Below, piece after piece: positions 32,301 to 41,237 of a stretch of DNA of 53,766 bases. The position numbers and the translations under genes are program-made. Source of the DNA: an uncultured bacterium (GTDB taxonomy: Bacteria; Cyanobacteriota; Vampirovibrionia; Gastranaerophilales; Gastranaerophilaceae); the NCBI GenBank assembly GCA_902802825.1, contig CADCNV010000003.1, positions 1-53,766 on the forward strand, read 5' to 3'. The notes beneath the pieces are model-generated. The model was not told the DNA's origin and searched no databases. It saw only the letters and a list, made by a program, of their open reading frames with translations. The number at the start of each line of letters is the position of its first letter. The stretch's first letter is position 1.

Positions 32301-33653
32301 TTATTCTTTAATTTTAGTTGTTACAAGCGATGCTAATAATAAGCATCCCGCACCAATATAGAATGTCAATTCGTAGTGGTGATTAGCACCGCCGTTCATT
32401 GTAGAAATATTGATGAGCCAACCGACTAATGTGCAGACAAATACCTGAGGACCTGCAATAAATATATTAAATATCCCCATCACGGAGCCCTCTGTGCCAG
32501 GTTTAATATAGCGTGACAGCATCGCAAACGGTAAAGCACATACACTGGCCCAGCCAATACCTGATAAACCCATAAATACAAGAACCATTGTCGGATTATG
32601 TCTGAAAAATGCCAGTCCAAGATATGCAATAACCATTGATAACATTGAATATATGTGTACTTTTTTGTTGCCAAATTTATTTGCAAGATTTGCAAGTGGA
32701 ATTGCAATTACAAAGCAGACAAAATTGAACACTGCAAGGCAAATAAGCGCATAATTTTGGGCTGTTTGCTCTTTTGCTTTATCAATTACAGCATTTGCTA
32801 AATCAGGAATATTATATACAGTATGAATAGCAAAAGGAGTAATGTAAATCAAAAGACACATCATACCTATCCATGTAAAAAACTGCATTAAGCATATTTT
32901 TTTAACTTCAGGAGACAAAAGGAAAAATTCTTTAAGAGACTGCCAGAAAGACTGCTTTTCGCCTTGTTCGGAATCATTATTTTGTGAATTTAAAGTACTT
33001 TTTTCTTTTATTGTTAAACAAGTCCAAATCATAGCAAGTGTGAATGCTATTCCTGCCATTAAAAACTGTGCGTCAATAGGCATCTGATAATTAAATAAAA
33101 ATTTTAAAGTCGGTGCAACAAGCATTGCAATAACCGAGCCCAAGCCAATTGCCAAGCTTATATATGAATTAGCATTTGCATGCTGCTCTTTTGGAACGAC
33201 ATCAGGTATTAAAGATCTGTATGGTCCCTGAGCAATATTTATGCAGGCATCAATTACCCAAATAAGTATTGCAGCAATAAGTAATCCACCCCATGCAGGC
33301 ATATTTATATGGAATAAACTACTTATAATATCTGATATTCCTGCAGAATGAGGAAAAGCCCACAACGCAAGAGCCGTAATCAAAGCCCCGCCCAATAAAT
33401 AAGGTCTGCGTCTGCCAAATTTCGATTTTGTATTATCACTCAACACCCCGACAATCGGCTGAACAACCATACCTGAAAAAGGACCTGCAAGCCAAATTAA
33501 ACTATACAAAAACGGAGAAGCACCTAAACTTGATGTTACAGGTTCAGCAAGTGCAATTCTCATTTGCCATGCAAATTGTAACCCCAAAAAGCCAAGTGCT
33601 AAATTTAAAAAATTAATTGTTGTAAATCTTTTTAGAATAGTATTATCGTTCAT
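32301..33653 (-). CDS. MFS transporter of the GPH/sugar:cation symporter type (SLC45/sucrose-transporter-like)
   Basis: 450 residues with about 12 membrane segments. The loop after helix 2, VGVLSDNTKSKFGRRRPYLLGGAL, has the D-x-T-x-S-x-F-G-R-R-R-P-Y signature shared by sucrose/maltose symporters and GPH proteins. A cytoplasmic loop between helices 6 and 7 (LNSQNNDSEQGEKQSFWQSLKEF) separates the two halves. Uptake of a disaccharide or glycoside is the likely role. No glycosidase is next to it. The ATG at 33653 is preceded by GAGGGAAAAA. Confidence 0.87.
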   Translation of the reverse strand: MNDNTILKRFTTINFLNLALGFLGLQFAWQMRIALAEPVTSSLGASPFLYSLIWLAGPFSGMVVQPIVGVLSDNTKSKFGRRRPYLLGGALITALALWAFPHSAGISDIISSLFHINMPAWGGLLIAAILIWVIDACINIAQGPYRSLIPDVVPKEQHANANSYISLAIGLGSVIAMLVAPTLKFLFNYQMPIDAQFLMAGIAFTLAMIWTCLTIKEKSTLNSQNNDSEQGEKQSFWQSLKEFFLLSPEVKKICLMQFFTWIGMMCLLIYITPFAIHTVYNIPDLANAVIDKAKEQTAQNYALICLAVFNFVCFVIAIPLANLANKFGNKKVHIYSMLSMVIAYLGLAFFRHNPTMVLVFMGLSGIGWASVCALPFAMLSRYIKPGTEGSVMGIFNIFIAGPQVFVCTLVGWLINISTMNGGANHHYELTFYIGAGCLLLASLVTTKIKE

Positions 33654-33669
33654 TTTTCCCTCGTTTTTT

Positions 33670-33939
33670 CTATTTAACAGCTTTATACAAACGATTAAAA
33701 AAACCTCTTAATCTTTGTATATAATATGATTTTCTTCCATACAAATCTTTATAATAACTATCAGCTAAATTAGTAACACTATATGTATCTGCATTTAAAG
33801 TATGACCTGTATTTATAAAACCTACAGTTTGAAAACTTTTTATATAAATATCATATTTTTTTAAGTCACTTTGATACCCTCTGCGGTTTCTTATTATAAA
33901 ACTTAGAGGATTTTTTAAATTAGGGTCAGAAATAATCAC
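33670..33939 (-). CDS. Small basic protein after pyrG, unknown
   Basis: 89 residues, rich in Tyr, Lys and Arg, with no membrane segment or signal. The GTG start at 33939 follows the pyrG stop codon without a gap, and GGAG lies about 12 nt upstream, so it would be translated by coupling to pyrG. No family recognised. The close spacing and clean frame to 33670 support coding; the sequence gives no hint of function. Confidence 0.5.
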   Translation of the reverse strand: MIISDPNLKNPLSFIIRNRRGYQSDLKKYDIYIKSFQTVGFINTGHTLNADTYSVTNLADSYYKDLYGRKSYYIQRLRGFFNRLYKAVK

Positions 33940-35550
33940 CTATTTTTTACTCCTTTGCCTTAATGCTGCATCTACTAATCCTTTGAATAGCGGATGTGGT
34001 CTGTCCGGCCTTGATTTGAATTCCGGATGAAATTGACAAGCAACAAACCAATCAAGTTTTGGTAACTCAACTATTTCAGCCAACATCCCGTCAGGTGACA
34101 TTCCTGAAAATACCAATCCGGCTTCTGATAATTTATCAATATATTCGTAATTTACTTCGTATCTGTGTCTGTGACGTTCGGATATAACATCTTTCCCATA
34201 CGCTTTATGAGCAACTGTACCTTTTTTCAAATGACAATCGTAAGCCCCAAGACGCATAGTCCCGCCATATCCTTTTACGTGCTTTTGATCAAGCATCATA
34301 TCAATAACCGGATTGGCAGGATTATCATCAAATTCTTTTGAATTTGCATCTTCAAGTTTTAAAACATTTCTTGCATATTCTATAACCGTACATTGTAAAC
34401 CTAAACACAATCCCAAGAAAGGCAGGTTATTTTCTCTTGCATAGCGAATTACATTTAGCTTTCCTTCAATTCCTCTGACTCCAAACCCTCCCGGAACAAC
34501 AACAGCATCAACATCTGCCAACGCTTTTTTGCATGAATTGTACTCTACGCAGTCCTCGGAATTTATCCATTTTATCTCAACTGATGAAGCATCAGCATAA
34601 CCTGCATGCTTTAATGATTCAACAACAGAAATATATGCATCTGATAACTTTGTATATTTCCCTGCAATTCCTACTTTTATTGATTTTACAGGGTTTTTAA
34701 TTTTTTCAACAAGTTTTACCCAGGATTTTAAATCCGGCTTTTTGTCCTTTACACCAAGCATTTTAAGCGCGACCTGACATAAGCCCTGTTCTTCAAGAGC
34801 CAATGGAACTTCATAAATTGTCTTCATATCACGACATTCAATTACCGCATCTTTTGACAAAGAACAGAATAAAGCAAGTTTTTCTCTTTCAGTCTTAGGA
34901 ATAGGTTTTTGAGTTCTGCAGACAAGTATTTCAGGTTGTAGGCCATAACTCCTTAACACATTGACGCTATGTTGAGATGGTTTTGTTTTTAGCTCCCCGG
35001 ATGTAGGCAAATAAGGCAACAAGGTACAATGAATAGAAATCGCGTTGCCATACCCCATTTCAGCTTTATATTGTCTTATTGCCTCGATAAATGGTAATGA
35101 TTCGATGTCCCCTATCGTACCTCCAATTTCGATAATATGAAAATCAGGATTAAATTGCTGAGTTGCACCAACAATTCTTGATTTAATTTCATTTGTTATA
35201 TGTGGAATTACCTGAACAGTAGCCCCAAGATAATCCCCTTTACGTTCTTTTTCTATTACTTTTTGATAAACACTGCCTGATGTTACATTATTATATTTAC
35301 CAAGATTTGTATCTGTAAAACGCTCATAATGCCCTAAATCCAAGTCTGTTTCAGCGCCATCATCAGTTACAAAAACTTCACCATGTTGAAACGGGCTCAT
35401 TGTTCCGGGGTCAACATTAATATACGGATCGAATTTTTGATTAATAACGCTAAATCCCCTTGATCTTAGCAAACGGCCCAATGATGCAGCAACTATGCCT
35501 TTACCTAGAGAACTTACAACACCCCCTGTAACAAATATATATTTTGTCAT
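33940..35550 (-). CDS. pyrG: CTP synthase
   Basis: 536 residues. It aminates UTP to CTP using glutamine. The synthetase domain opens with KYIFVTGGVVSSLGKGI, followed by DPYINVDPGTMSPFQHGEVFV. The class I glutaminase domain has the nucleophile in PFLGLCLGLQCTVIEYARN (Cys), and the His/Glu pair in CQFHPEFKSRP. Length and domain order are standard. It follows gatC on the same strand with a 45-nt gap and is followed directly by an unknown small gene. Confidence 0.98.
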   Translation of the reverse strand: MTKYIFVTGGVVSSLGKGIVAASLGRLLRSRGFSVINQKFDPYINVDPGTMSPFQHGEVFVTDDGAETDLDLGHYERFTDTNLGKYNNVTSGSVYQKVIEKERKGDYLGATVQVIPHITNEIKSRIVGATQQFNPDFHIIEIGGTIGDIESLPFIEAIRQYKAEMGYGNAISIHCTLLPYLPTSGELKTKPSQHSVNVLRSYGLQPEILVCRTQKPIPKTEREKLALFCSLSKDAVIECRDMKTIYEVPLALEEQGLCQVALKMLGVKDKKPDLKSWVKLVEKIKNPVKSIKVGIAGKYTKLSDAYISVVESLKHAGYADASSVEIKWINSEDCVEYNSCKKALADVDAVVVPGGFGVRGIEGKLNVIRYARENNLPFLGLCLGLQCTVIEYARNVLKLEDANSKEFDDNPANPVIDMMLDQKHVKGYGGTMRLGAYDCHLKKGTVAHKAYGKDVISERHRHRYEVNYEYIDKLSEAGLVFSGMSPDGMLAEIVELPKLDWFVACQFHPEFKSRPDRPHPLFKGLVDAALRQRSKK

Positions 35551-35595
35551 ATCACATAACCCCTTATTTATACTATCCCATCTTTAATATTTTTA

Positions 35596-35877
35596 TTACT
35601 TAATTTTTGGAACCTTAAAAAATCCGTTTTCTTCTTCGGGAGCATTAGACATCAATGCTTCTTTTGAAATCTCAAGATTTGGAACATCTTCGCGCATAAC
35701 ATTACAAAAATCTACAACCTGAGTCATTGGCTTAACATCTGAAGTATCAACTTCATTCATTTGCTCAACATATTTTAAGACATCGCCTAACTGCTTTGTA
35801 TATAATTCCTTTTCTGCATCTGAAAGCTCTAATCTTGCCAATTTTGCAACGTGTTCTACATCTTTTACAGTAATCAT
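35596..35877 (-). CDS. gatC: Aspartyl/glutamyl-tRNA amidotransferase subunit C
   Basis: 93 residues. GatC bridges GatA and GatB in the complex that converts misacylated Glu-tRNA-Gln and Asp-tRNA-Asn. The family pattern is VEHVAKLARLELSDAEKELYTKQLGDVLKYVEQMNEVDTSDVKPM, with a conserved end REDVP...APEEENGFFKVPKI. AGGAG precedes ATG 35877. gatA and gatB are not adjacent, as in many non-Firmicute genomes. It probably leads an operon with pyrG. Confidence 0.95.
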   Translation of the reverse strand: MITVKDVEHVAKLARLELSDAEKELYTKQLGDVLKYVEQMNEVDTSDVKPMTQVVDFCNVMREDVPNLEISKEALMSNAPEEENGFFKVPKIK

Positions 35878-35986
35878 TTTATCTCCTAACCATTTTAATA
35901 TATATTTATAGTATCATAAACATAGAATATAAACGAGAAATTAATAAATATTTATGTTATTATTATTCAGGGGGATTGTGAAATAA

Positions 35987-36763
35987 ATGCCGGAACTTGA
36001 ACAACTTGAAGATATGATACGATCTTATAAACTTGAAAAAGATACAAAGCGTAAGCAAGTTTTATATCTGAATTTGGTTGAAACATCCTTAAAGCTTGTA
36101 AATAAGGTTGTGGCCTTGATTTATCCGATTCCCGTATCTGTATCGAGAGATGATTTAAGTCAGGTCGGTGCAATCGGACTATTAAAGTCAATTGATACAT
36201 ATGAAGTTCACGAAAAAGGGAGCTTTAAAACATATGCTACTATCTATATCAGGGGTAAAATTCTTCAATACCTGAGAGATAAAGTTAATATTGTAAAAAC
36301 TCCGCGTGAAAATACTGAAAACAGCAGTGTTATAAAGAATTACATTAATAATCTTAAACCAAATGAAAATCCGACAATTAAAGAAATATCACAAACATTA
36401 AATATACCTGAAAATAAAATCAGGGACTGGTTTAACATTGAAAATATAAAAAACGTTATATCTCTTGATCAAAAAGTATACTCGGTAGACGGGATGGAAA
36501 CGCTTGCCGACAGAATTCAATCATATGACGACAAAGAATTTGAAAGAAATTATGAAAATAAAAAACTTATTGAGTTCGCACTTAATAAGTTGCCTGAGGA
36601 TGAAAAGGTATCTATATATCTCTACTATATTGAAGGGCTGACAAAAAAAGAGATTTCAAATACGCTAAAAGTATCACAGACTCAGGTTGCACGGCTAATT
36701 AAACGTGCACTTATGAAGCTGTACAATATAATGAATGATGACATGGGGTTTGAAGGAGGATAA
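35987..36763 (+). CDS. Sigma-70 family factor, FliA/SigB-like group
   Basis: 258 residues, group 3 in layout. Region 2 is SRDDLSQVGAIGLLKSIDTYEVHEKGSFKTYATIYIRGKILQYLRDK, close to FliA/WhiG/SigB sequences. Region 3 follows (NPTIKEISQTLNIPENKIRDWF), and region 4 is FALNKLPEDEKVSIYLYYIEGLTKKEISNTLKVSQTQVARLIKRAL. There is no region 1.1. The stop codon is adjacent to the ATG of the prepilin peptidase gene, so the two are translationally coupled. It is a candidate regulator of flagellar or pilus genes; the target set is inference. Confidence 0.87.
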   Translation: MPELEQLEDMIRSYKLEKDTKRKQVLYLNLVETSLKLVNKVVALIYPIPVSVSRDDLSQVGAIGLLKSIDTYEVHEKGSFKTYATIYIRGKILQYLRDKVNIVKTPRENTENSSVIKNYINNLKPNENPTIKEISQTLNIPENKIRDWFNIENIKNVISLDQKVYSVDGMETLADRIQSYDDKEFERNYENKKLIEFALNKLPEDEKVSIYLYYIEGLTKKEISNTLKVSQTQVARLIKRALMKLYNIMNDDMGFEGG

Positions 36764-37825
36764 ATGGGAATAATTTTGGCTTTTATATTCATAACAGGCC
36801 TTATAATAGGAAGTTTTTTAAATGTTGTAATTTTGAGAACTATTAGTAATGAATCAATAGTTTTTCCCGGCTCAAAATGCCCTAAATGTCAAAATAAATT
36901 AAAGTGGTACCATAATATTCCGGTACTATCATACATTTTTTTAAAGGGGAAGTGCGCGTTTTGTAATGAAAAAATAAGCATACAGTATCCGATTGTTGAG
37001 ATTTTAACAGGAATTTTGTTCTTAACATATGGATTTTTATATTTTAATACGATTTTAAATACCGAAGAATCTCCGCTAATTTTAGGATTAATGCTTATTG
37101 TCAGTTTGATTGCAATATGTCTTTTCATAATTATCTCAGGGACTGATATTAAAGAGATGTTGGTTTCTGATAAACATACTTATTCTCTTATTGGACTGGG
37201 ACTGTTATATAGCATTGTTTTGGGGGGATTGGCATTTTTCACGGAAGCTAAATTTGGAATGACAAAGTGGAGTTTATTATTTTTCCCGATTTTATTTACA
37301 TTATGCGGGATAATAATATCTTTCTTTATGCTTGAAATTTTAAGGCGAATATCCGGTTTTTTGCTGAAAACAGAAACTTTTGGAGATGGTGATTCATATA
37401 TATTTGCGGGCGTGACTTCGGTTGTAATTTCGCTTTTTGGGGCCGGCGACATAAGATATGTAACCGTGCTGATTTTAGCAATGTTTTTCCTTAGTGTGAT
37501 ATTAGCCGTAATTCTTTCATTTCCGCTTTATTTGAAAAAATTATTTGAAGCAAAAAATTGGGCTTTAATTGCGCTGATATCAGCATTTATTATATATTGC
37601 AGCGGATATATTTATATAAGCAATACAAGTATTTTTAGCAGTTTTGCAGCACTAATAATAGGGACATTAATTTTGCTGCTGCTCGGTATTTCCTTATGCA
37701 TAGGAATAGTAAAAAACATTAAAGATAATGGTGGAGCAAATTTAAAAATTCCGTTTGGACCTTCTTTGTGTTTATCCGGTGCAATTGCTCTTATAGTAAT
37801 GCCTATTTTACTTGGAATAATTTAA
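36764..37825 (+). CDS. pilD: Type IV prepilin peptidase/N-methylase
   Basis: Membrane aspartic protease (A24 family) of 353 residues that cuts prepilin leaders and methylates the new N-terminus. The cytoplasmic N-terminal domain has the four-cysteine motif (Cys39, Cys42, Cys64, Cys67). The catalytic aspartates are expected at Asp128 (SGTDIKEMLVSD) and Asp210 in the GDGD motif (FGDGDSYIFAG). About eight hydrophobic segments are present, and the C-terminus is longer than in the usual 260-290-residue enzymes. GGAGG lies at the end of the sigma-factor gene. Four likely substrates are encoded in this window (6135, 7971, 11592 and 45879 genes). Confidence 0.93.
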   Translation: MGIILAFIFITGLIIGSFLNVVILRTISNESIVFPGSKCPKCQNKLKWYHNIPVLSYIFLKGKCAFCNEKISIQYPIVEILTGILFLTYGFLYFNTILNTEESPLILGLMLIVSLIAICLFIIISGTDIKEMLVSDKHTYSLIGLGLLYSIVLGGLAFFTEAKFGMTKWSLLFFPILFTLCGIIISFFMLEILRRISGFLLKTETFGDGDSYIFAGVTSVVISLFGAGDIRYVTVLILAMFFLSVILAVILSFPLYLKKLFEAKNWALIALISAFIIYCSGYIYISNTSIFSSFAALIIGTLILLLLGISLCIGIVKNIKDNGGANLKIPFGPSLCLSGAIALIVMPILLGII

Positions 37826-38442
37826 ACCGATAAAATCTGTAACGTTTTTTTCAGTATGTCTTCAGTTTTAGAAGATAAATCAAGTGATTTTAGAGCGGTA
37901 TCTAATGCCGCAGCGATTTCTTGTTTTTCATAACCAAGAGATAATAAGACCATTTTTACTTCTTCTATATTTGCATTTTTGATACTTTTATCGGTTGAAA
38001 CAATAGCGATATTCACTGAATCTTTATAGGAATTCAATTTTCCCCTAAGCTCAATTATTACTTTTTGTGCTAATTTCTGACCAACACCTTTTGCCTGCAT
38101 AATTGCTTTATAGTTTTCATCTATTACGAGATTAATTAAATCTGATACACTATATGCATTTAAAAGGGCAAGTGCCATCTTTACGCCTACTCCTGATACA
38201 GATGTAAGAATTAAAAACATATCTCGGTCTTCTCGTTTTAAAAATCCGCAAAGCGACATTTTGTCTTCTTTGTGAATTAATACAGTATATATCTTTACTT
38301 CCTTATTTTCATCATTTAAACTTTCAAAATCTCTTTGTGTCAACTCTAAACTATACCCGATTCCGGAGTTCTCAATCGTCACCGTATAATTCCCTGAATT
38401 AGCATTTTTGTATGTATATTTCCCTTTAATATAATCGTACAT
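37822..38442 (-). CDS. ruvA: Holliday junction branch-migration protein RuvA
   Basis: 206 residues. It binds four-way junctions and loads the RuvB motor. The N-terminal OB fold (YDYIKGKYTYKN...YTVTIENSGIGYSLELT), the two helix-hairpin-helix segments (LTSVSGVGVKMALALLNAYS and IMQAKGVGQKLAQKVIIELRGKL) and the C-terminal RuvB-contact domain (VKMVLLSLGYEKQEIAAALDTAL) are all present. It begins 2 nt after dnaA on the same strand, an unusual pairing. ruvB and ruvC are not here. The last 4 bp overlap pilD on the other strand. Confidence 0.95.
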   Translation of the reverse strand: MYDYIKGKYTYKNANSGNYTVTIENSGIGYSLELTQRDFESLNDENKEVKIYTVLIHKEDKMSLCGFLKREDRDMFLILTSVSGVGVKMALALLNAYSVSDLINLVIDENYKAIMQAKGVGQKLAQKVIIELRGKLNSYKDSVNIAIVSTDKSIKNANIEEVKMVLLSLGYEKQEIAAALDTALKSLDLSSKTEDILKKTLQILSV

Positions 38443-38444
38443 AT

Positions 38445-39866
38445 TTAATCCTTAAGTAATAATGTTATCTCATCAATAATTTTTACAAGATTATCGTCTG
38501 TCTTGATTTTTTCGCCAACAACATCACGACATGAGTATATTACAGTCGAATGTTTTTTATTGAAAAATTCGCCTATGCTCTCATAACTCATTTTTAATAC
38601 TTCTCTGCATAAATACAACGCAATTTGCCTTGCTTTAGCGACCTTTTGGTTTCTTGCATTACCTTTTAAATCTTTAACTGTTACTCCAAAATAATCTGCA
38701 ACTTTTGAAGCAAGGACTTCAGGAGTTAATTCGCGTTTTTTAATTTCAAGTTTAAGTGCCTTTTGTGCTGTTTCAATGTTTACGTCCCCTCCAAAAATTT
38801 CGGCATATGCACTTACTTTATTAAACGCACCCTTAAGCTCTCTTACATTATCAGTAAAATTCTGTGCAATATAATCAAACACATCATCGCTTGCATTTAC
38901 TTTCAGTTCATTAGCGTAAGCTTTTACGATAGCAAATCTTGTCTCATAATCCGGTGATACAATATCGACAACCAAACCCATTTCAAACCTTGTTCTTAAT
39001 CTGTCGCTAAGACTCGGAATATCCTTTGGCTGTCTGTCAGATGCAATAACAATTTGCTTATTATTTGTATGTAATGCCTCAAATGTTGAGAAAAAGTCCT
39101 CCATTGTCTTTGCCCTTGATTCAATAAACTGAATGTCGTCCATAAGCAAAACATCTATATTTTGAAATTTTTGTCTGAATTTTCTCATCTGAGATTCATT
39201 ACAAACACGCCTTTTACCGGGTTGAATGTCATTCATCTGAAAACATTTTATCCATTCTTTAAAATACTCTTCCATTCTTACATATCTTACTTTTAACTTT
39301 GTATTAAAAAGAATATAATGGCCAATCGCCTGCAACAGGTGAGTTTTGCCTAAACCTGAAGCACCATAAATAAACAACGGATTAAATTTTTGAGCAGGAT
39401 TTTTTGCAACACCTAAGGCAGCATTATAGGCAAATTTCGAATTATCACCAACAATAAAATTTTCAAATTTCAAATTCAGATTCAAATTGGCTTCTGATTG
39501 CATCTGTGCAAGAGATTTTTTTACCTCTGCATCCCTTATTTCAGCTTCAGTTTGACCTGAAAGAATTTTAGCGCTTTGTCTTTTTTTTGCCTGTATATAT
39601 TTTTTCCCCAACTCAGCATCATAATTAAGTGAAAAATATGAATTTTTACCTGCAACAGAAGAAATTGCCGCCTTTATTGCCTCACTCCATGAATTTTTTA
39701 ATATATTAACAGACATTTGCTGCGGGGAAAGAAGAACAAGGGTATTATGCTCAAAATCAACTGCCTCAAGCGGAGTAATCCACGTGTAAAAAACATGATC
39801 TGGGACCTTTGAAATAAGCTCCTGTTTTGCCTTTTCCCATACTTCTTTTACTTGTAAAATATCCAT
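38445..39866 (-). CDS. dnaA: Chromosomal replication initiator DnaA
   Basis: 473 residues. Domain I covers about 1-85, a linker is at 86-130, and the AAA+ domain has Walker A GASGLGKTH at 168-176 and Walker B LLMDDIQF. The C-terminal DnaA-box-binding domain includes LKGNARNQKVAKARQIALYLCREVLKMSYESIGEFFNKKHSTVIYSC. That last motif has KKHSTV where most DnaA proteins have GRDHSTV, so one base-contacting Asp is replaced. A short insertion (IQPGKRRVCNESQ) lies before FRQKFQNIDVLL. A TAATAT -10-like box is 9 nt before the ATG. The gene is followed by ruvA rather than dnaN. Confidence 0.97.
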   Translation of the reverse strand: MDILQVKEVWEKAKQELISKVPDHVFYTWITPLEAVDFEHNTLVLLSPQQMSVNILKNSWSEAIKAAISSVAGKNSYFSLNYDAELGKKYIQAKKRQSAKILSGQTEAEIRDAEVKKSLAQMQSEANLNLNLKFENFIVGDNSKFAYNAALGVAKNPAQKFNPLFIYGASGLGKTHLLQAIGHYILFNTKLKVRYVRMEEYFKEWIKCFQMNDIQPGKRRVCNESQMRKFRQKFQNIDVLLMDDIQFIESRAKTMEDFFSTFEALHTNNKQIVIASDRQPKDIPSLSDRLRTRFEMGLVVDIVSPDYETRFAIVKAYANELKVNASDDVFDYIAQNFTDNVRELKGAFNKVSAYAEIFGGDVNIETAQKALKLEIKKRELTPEVLASKVADYFGVTVKDLKGNARNQKVAKARQIALYLCREVLKMSYESIGEFFNKKHSTVIYSCRDVVGEKIKTDDNLVKIIDEITLLLKD

Positions 39867-39921
39867 AAGAAGATATTACAATAAATAATTTGCAATTTAA
39901 ATAATAAATAAACTTTTGTAA

Positions 39922-40224
39922 TTATTTATTTAATTTAGAAAATTTATTGCCTTCTTTTAAAAGCGTATGTGCTAATTTAGCGCATCCTCCACCAATTGTT
40001 GTAAATCCGGTTCCAATCAAGGCAAACATTCCGTCTACAACCTTGGCAGCTGTGTGTATATGATGTGCAGGATCAAATGCCGGCAGAGAAGACATTACGC
40101 CACTCCCTGTTGCTGAAATTCCCAGCCCGGACATTATTGATGCGTCTCTGTAATACGATTTTGCAGTTTTGCTAATCTTAATTCTGGCTTCAAAATTTGT
40201 TTGATCAATTTTATTTATATTCAT
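39922..40224 (-). CDS. Small protein with glycine-rich hydrophobic segments, unknown
   Basis: 100 residues. The start is polar (MNINKIDQTNFEARIKI), followed by helical stretches rich in Gly, Ala and Ser (SIMSGLGISATGSGVMSSLPAF; MFALIGTGFTTIGGGCAKLAHTLL) that could associate with membranes. No family recognised. AGATATAAAATATG precedes the start, with GGAGATA about 7 nt upstream, a usable ribosome-binding site. It sits between dnaA and a possible smaller gene, all on the minus strand. Confidence 0.6.
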   Translation of the reverse strand: MNINKIDQTNFEARIKISKTAKSYYRDASIMSGLGISATGSGVMSSLPAFDPAHHIHTAAKVVDGMFALIGTGFTTIGGGCAKLAHTLLKEGNKFSKLNK

Positions 40225-40282
40225 ATTTTATATCTCCGTTTTTCTTTATAAACCCCGTAAAAAAATAATTTGCTATGCTTAA

Positions 40283-40429
40283 CTATTTTTTATTAATAGT
40301 TAACAAAATATCCGCAAGCTTACCTCCTCGTTCTTTATTGAACTTAATTTTATATGCTTTTGGTTCTTTTTTGGGAGATTCTTCTTTCTGATAACTAAAT
40401 AAAAATTTCATTAATTCGTTGCTATACAT
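40283..40429 (-). CDS. Small basic protein of 48 residues, unknown
   Basis: The frame runs from ATG 40429 (MYSNELMKFLFSYQKEESPKK) to TAG 40283. The sequence is Lys-rich and helical in character, with GGKLADILLTINKK at the end. TAGG about 8 nt upstream is a weak ribosome-binding site. Just upstream are two direct copies of TGTGTAGGTA. The codon pattern matches the neighbours, but the frame is short; coding is likely rather than certain. Confidence 0.45.
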   Translation of the reverse strand: MYSNELMKFLFSYQKEESPKKEPKAYKIKFNKERGGKLADILLTINKK

Positions 40430-40433
40430 ACTA

Positions 40434-40457
40434 TACCTACACAATATTACCTACACA
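40434..40457. repeat. Two direct copies of TACCTACACA, 14 bp apart
   Basis: Identical 10-mers at 40434-40443 and 40448-40457, before the 48-residue frame and about 150 bp before the second sigma-factor gene. They could be a regulator site. They do not match the DnaA-box consensus TTATCCACA. Confidence 0.4.
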
Positions 40458-40602
40458 CATTAATATAAAAACATTTATTAATAATTATTTGCTATAATTC
40501 AGAATTTTGTTACAAACTTAATAAATATATTTGTAAAAGATAATTATATAATATGGCATTATGATATTTTTCTGATATTATTATATTATAAGGTTTATTT
40601 TT

Positions 40603-41235
40603 ATGTCAGTTGAAGATAGAAAATTAAGAGAATACAAGGAACTTATAGAGATTATTGCAAAGGTTGAATATCAGAAATTTTCCACCTCGCATTTGGTTGA
40701 ATTACCTGAGTTAATTAATATTGGTACGCATGCTTTGTATATATTATTTAAGAACAATGACCCTCAGCAATACAACAGTACATATCTCTCAACTGCAATA
40801 AAATGGGCGATAAGAAATGAAGTAAGACGCCGTTACAAATGGTATACTCTGAAAAATAAACCTTCGGATGAACCTGAGTTTGATGAAAACGGAGATATTC
40901 TTCATCACGATCCGGTTGAAATAAGGGCAGAAGTATACAAAAATATTTTATCTATTGATGAGTTGCAGGATGCAGAAGTTCCTACTCAAATAAAATCTGA
41001 TGATAAAAATCCTGAAGAAAATATTGTGTTTGGGGAGTTAAAGCAAGGAATATTAGAATCTATGCAGAAGTTACCTCCGCGAGAAAAAGAATTTATTGAA
41101 TACAAATTTTTTAAAGATAAAAAACTAAGGGAAATAGCTAACGAATTTAATATCTCGCAGTCAAGAATATCGAGAATAATCCAATCAGGATTAGACAGAA
41201 TTAAAAAAGATTTGGCAAAACAGGGAATTATCTAG
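40603..41235 (+). CDS. Sigma-70 family factor, divergent group
   Basis: 210 residues. The N-terminal half is a weak region 2 (ELPELINIGTHALYILF..., TYLSTAIKWAIRNEVRRRYKW) whose DNA-melting helix resembles sigma factors of the SigB/SigF kind. The C-terminal half is a clear region 4: MQKLPPREKEFIEYKFFKDKKLREIANEFNISQSRISRIIQSGLDRIKKDL. An acidic linker joins them. It opens an apparent operon: gcvPB starts 2 nt after its stop. AAGG about 10 nt upstream is its ribosome-binding site. Regulated genes are unknown. Confidence 0.8.
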   Translation: MSVEDRKLREYKELIEIIAKVEYQKFSTSHLVELPELINIGTHALYILFKNNDPQQYNSTYLSTAIKWAIRNEVRRRYKWYTLKNKPSDEPEFDENGDILHHDPVEIRAEVYKNILSIDELQDAEVPTQIKSDDKNPEENIVFGELKQGILESMQKLPPREKEFIEYKFFKDKKLREIANEFNISQSRISRIIQSGLDRIKKDLAKQGII

Positions 41236-41237
41236 GG

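Noticed and set aside
32288..32322. Perfect 8-bp inverted repeat at the thrB/transporter junction as terminator
   Set aside because: AACAACTA and TAGTTGTT pair, but the loop is 19 nt and no T-run follows on either strand, so it is not a typical intrinsic terminator.
33670..33939. Treating the 89-residue frame after pyrG as a pyrG fragment or frameshift
   Set aside because: pyrG is full length (536 residues, complete glutaminase triad), and the small protein shows no resemblance to CTP synthase.
38445..39866. DnaA being a non-replicative paralogue because of KKHSTV in place of GRDHSTV
   Set aside because: All domains and the Walker motifs are intact, and shorter or altered versions of this motif occur in other bacteria. 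A single substitution is not enough.
39867..40602. Replication origin next to dnaA
   Set aside because: The region is AT-rich, but I found no cluster of TTATCCACA-type boxes; the TACCTACACA pair does not match. dnaN is not adjacent and strand bias of genes does not switch clearly here.
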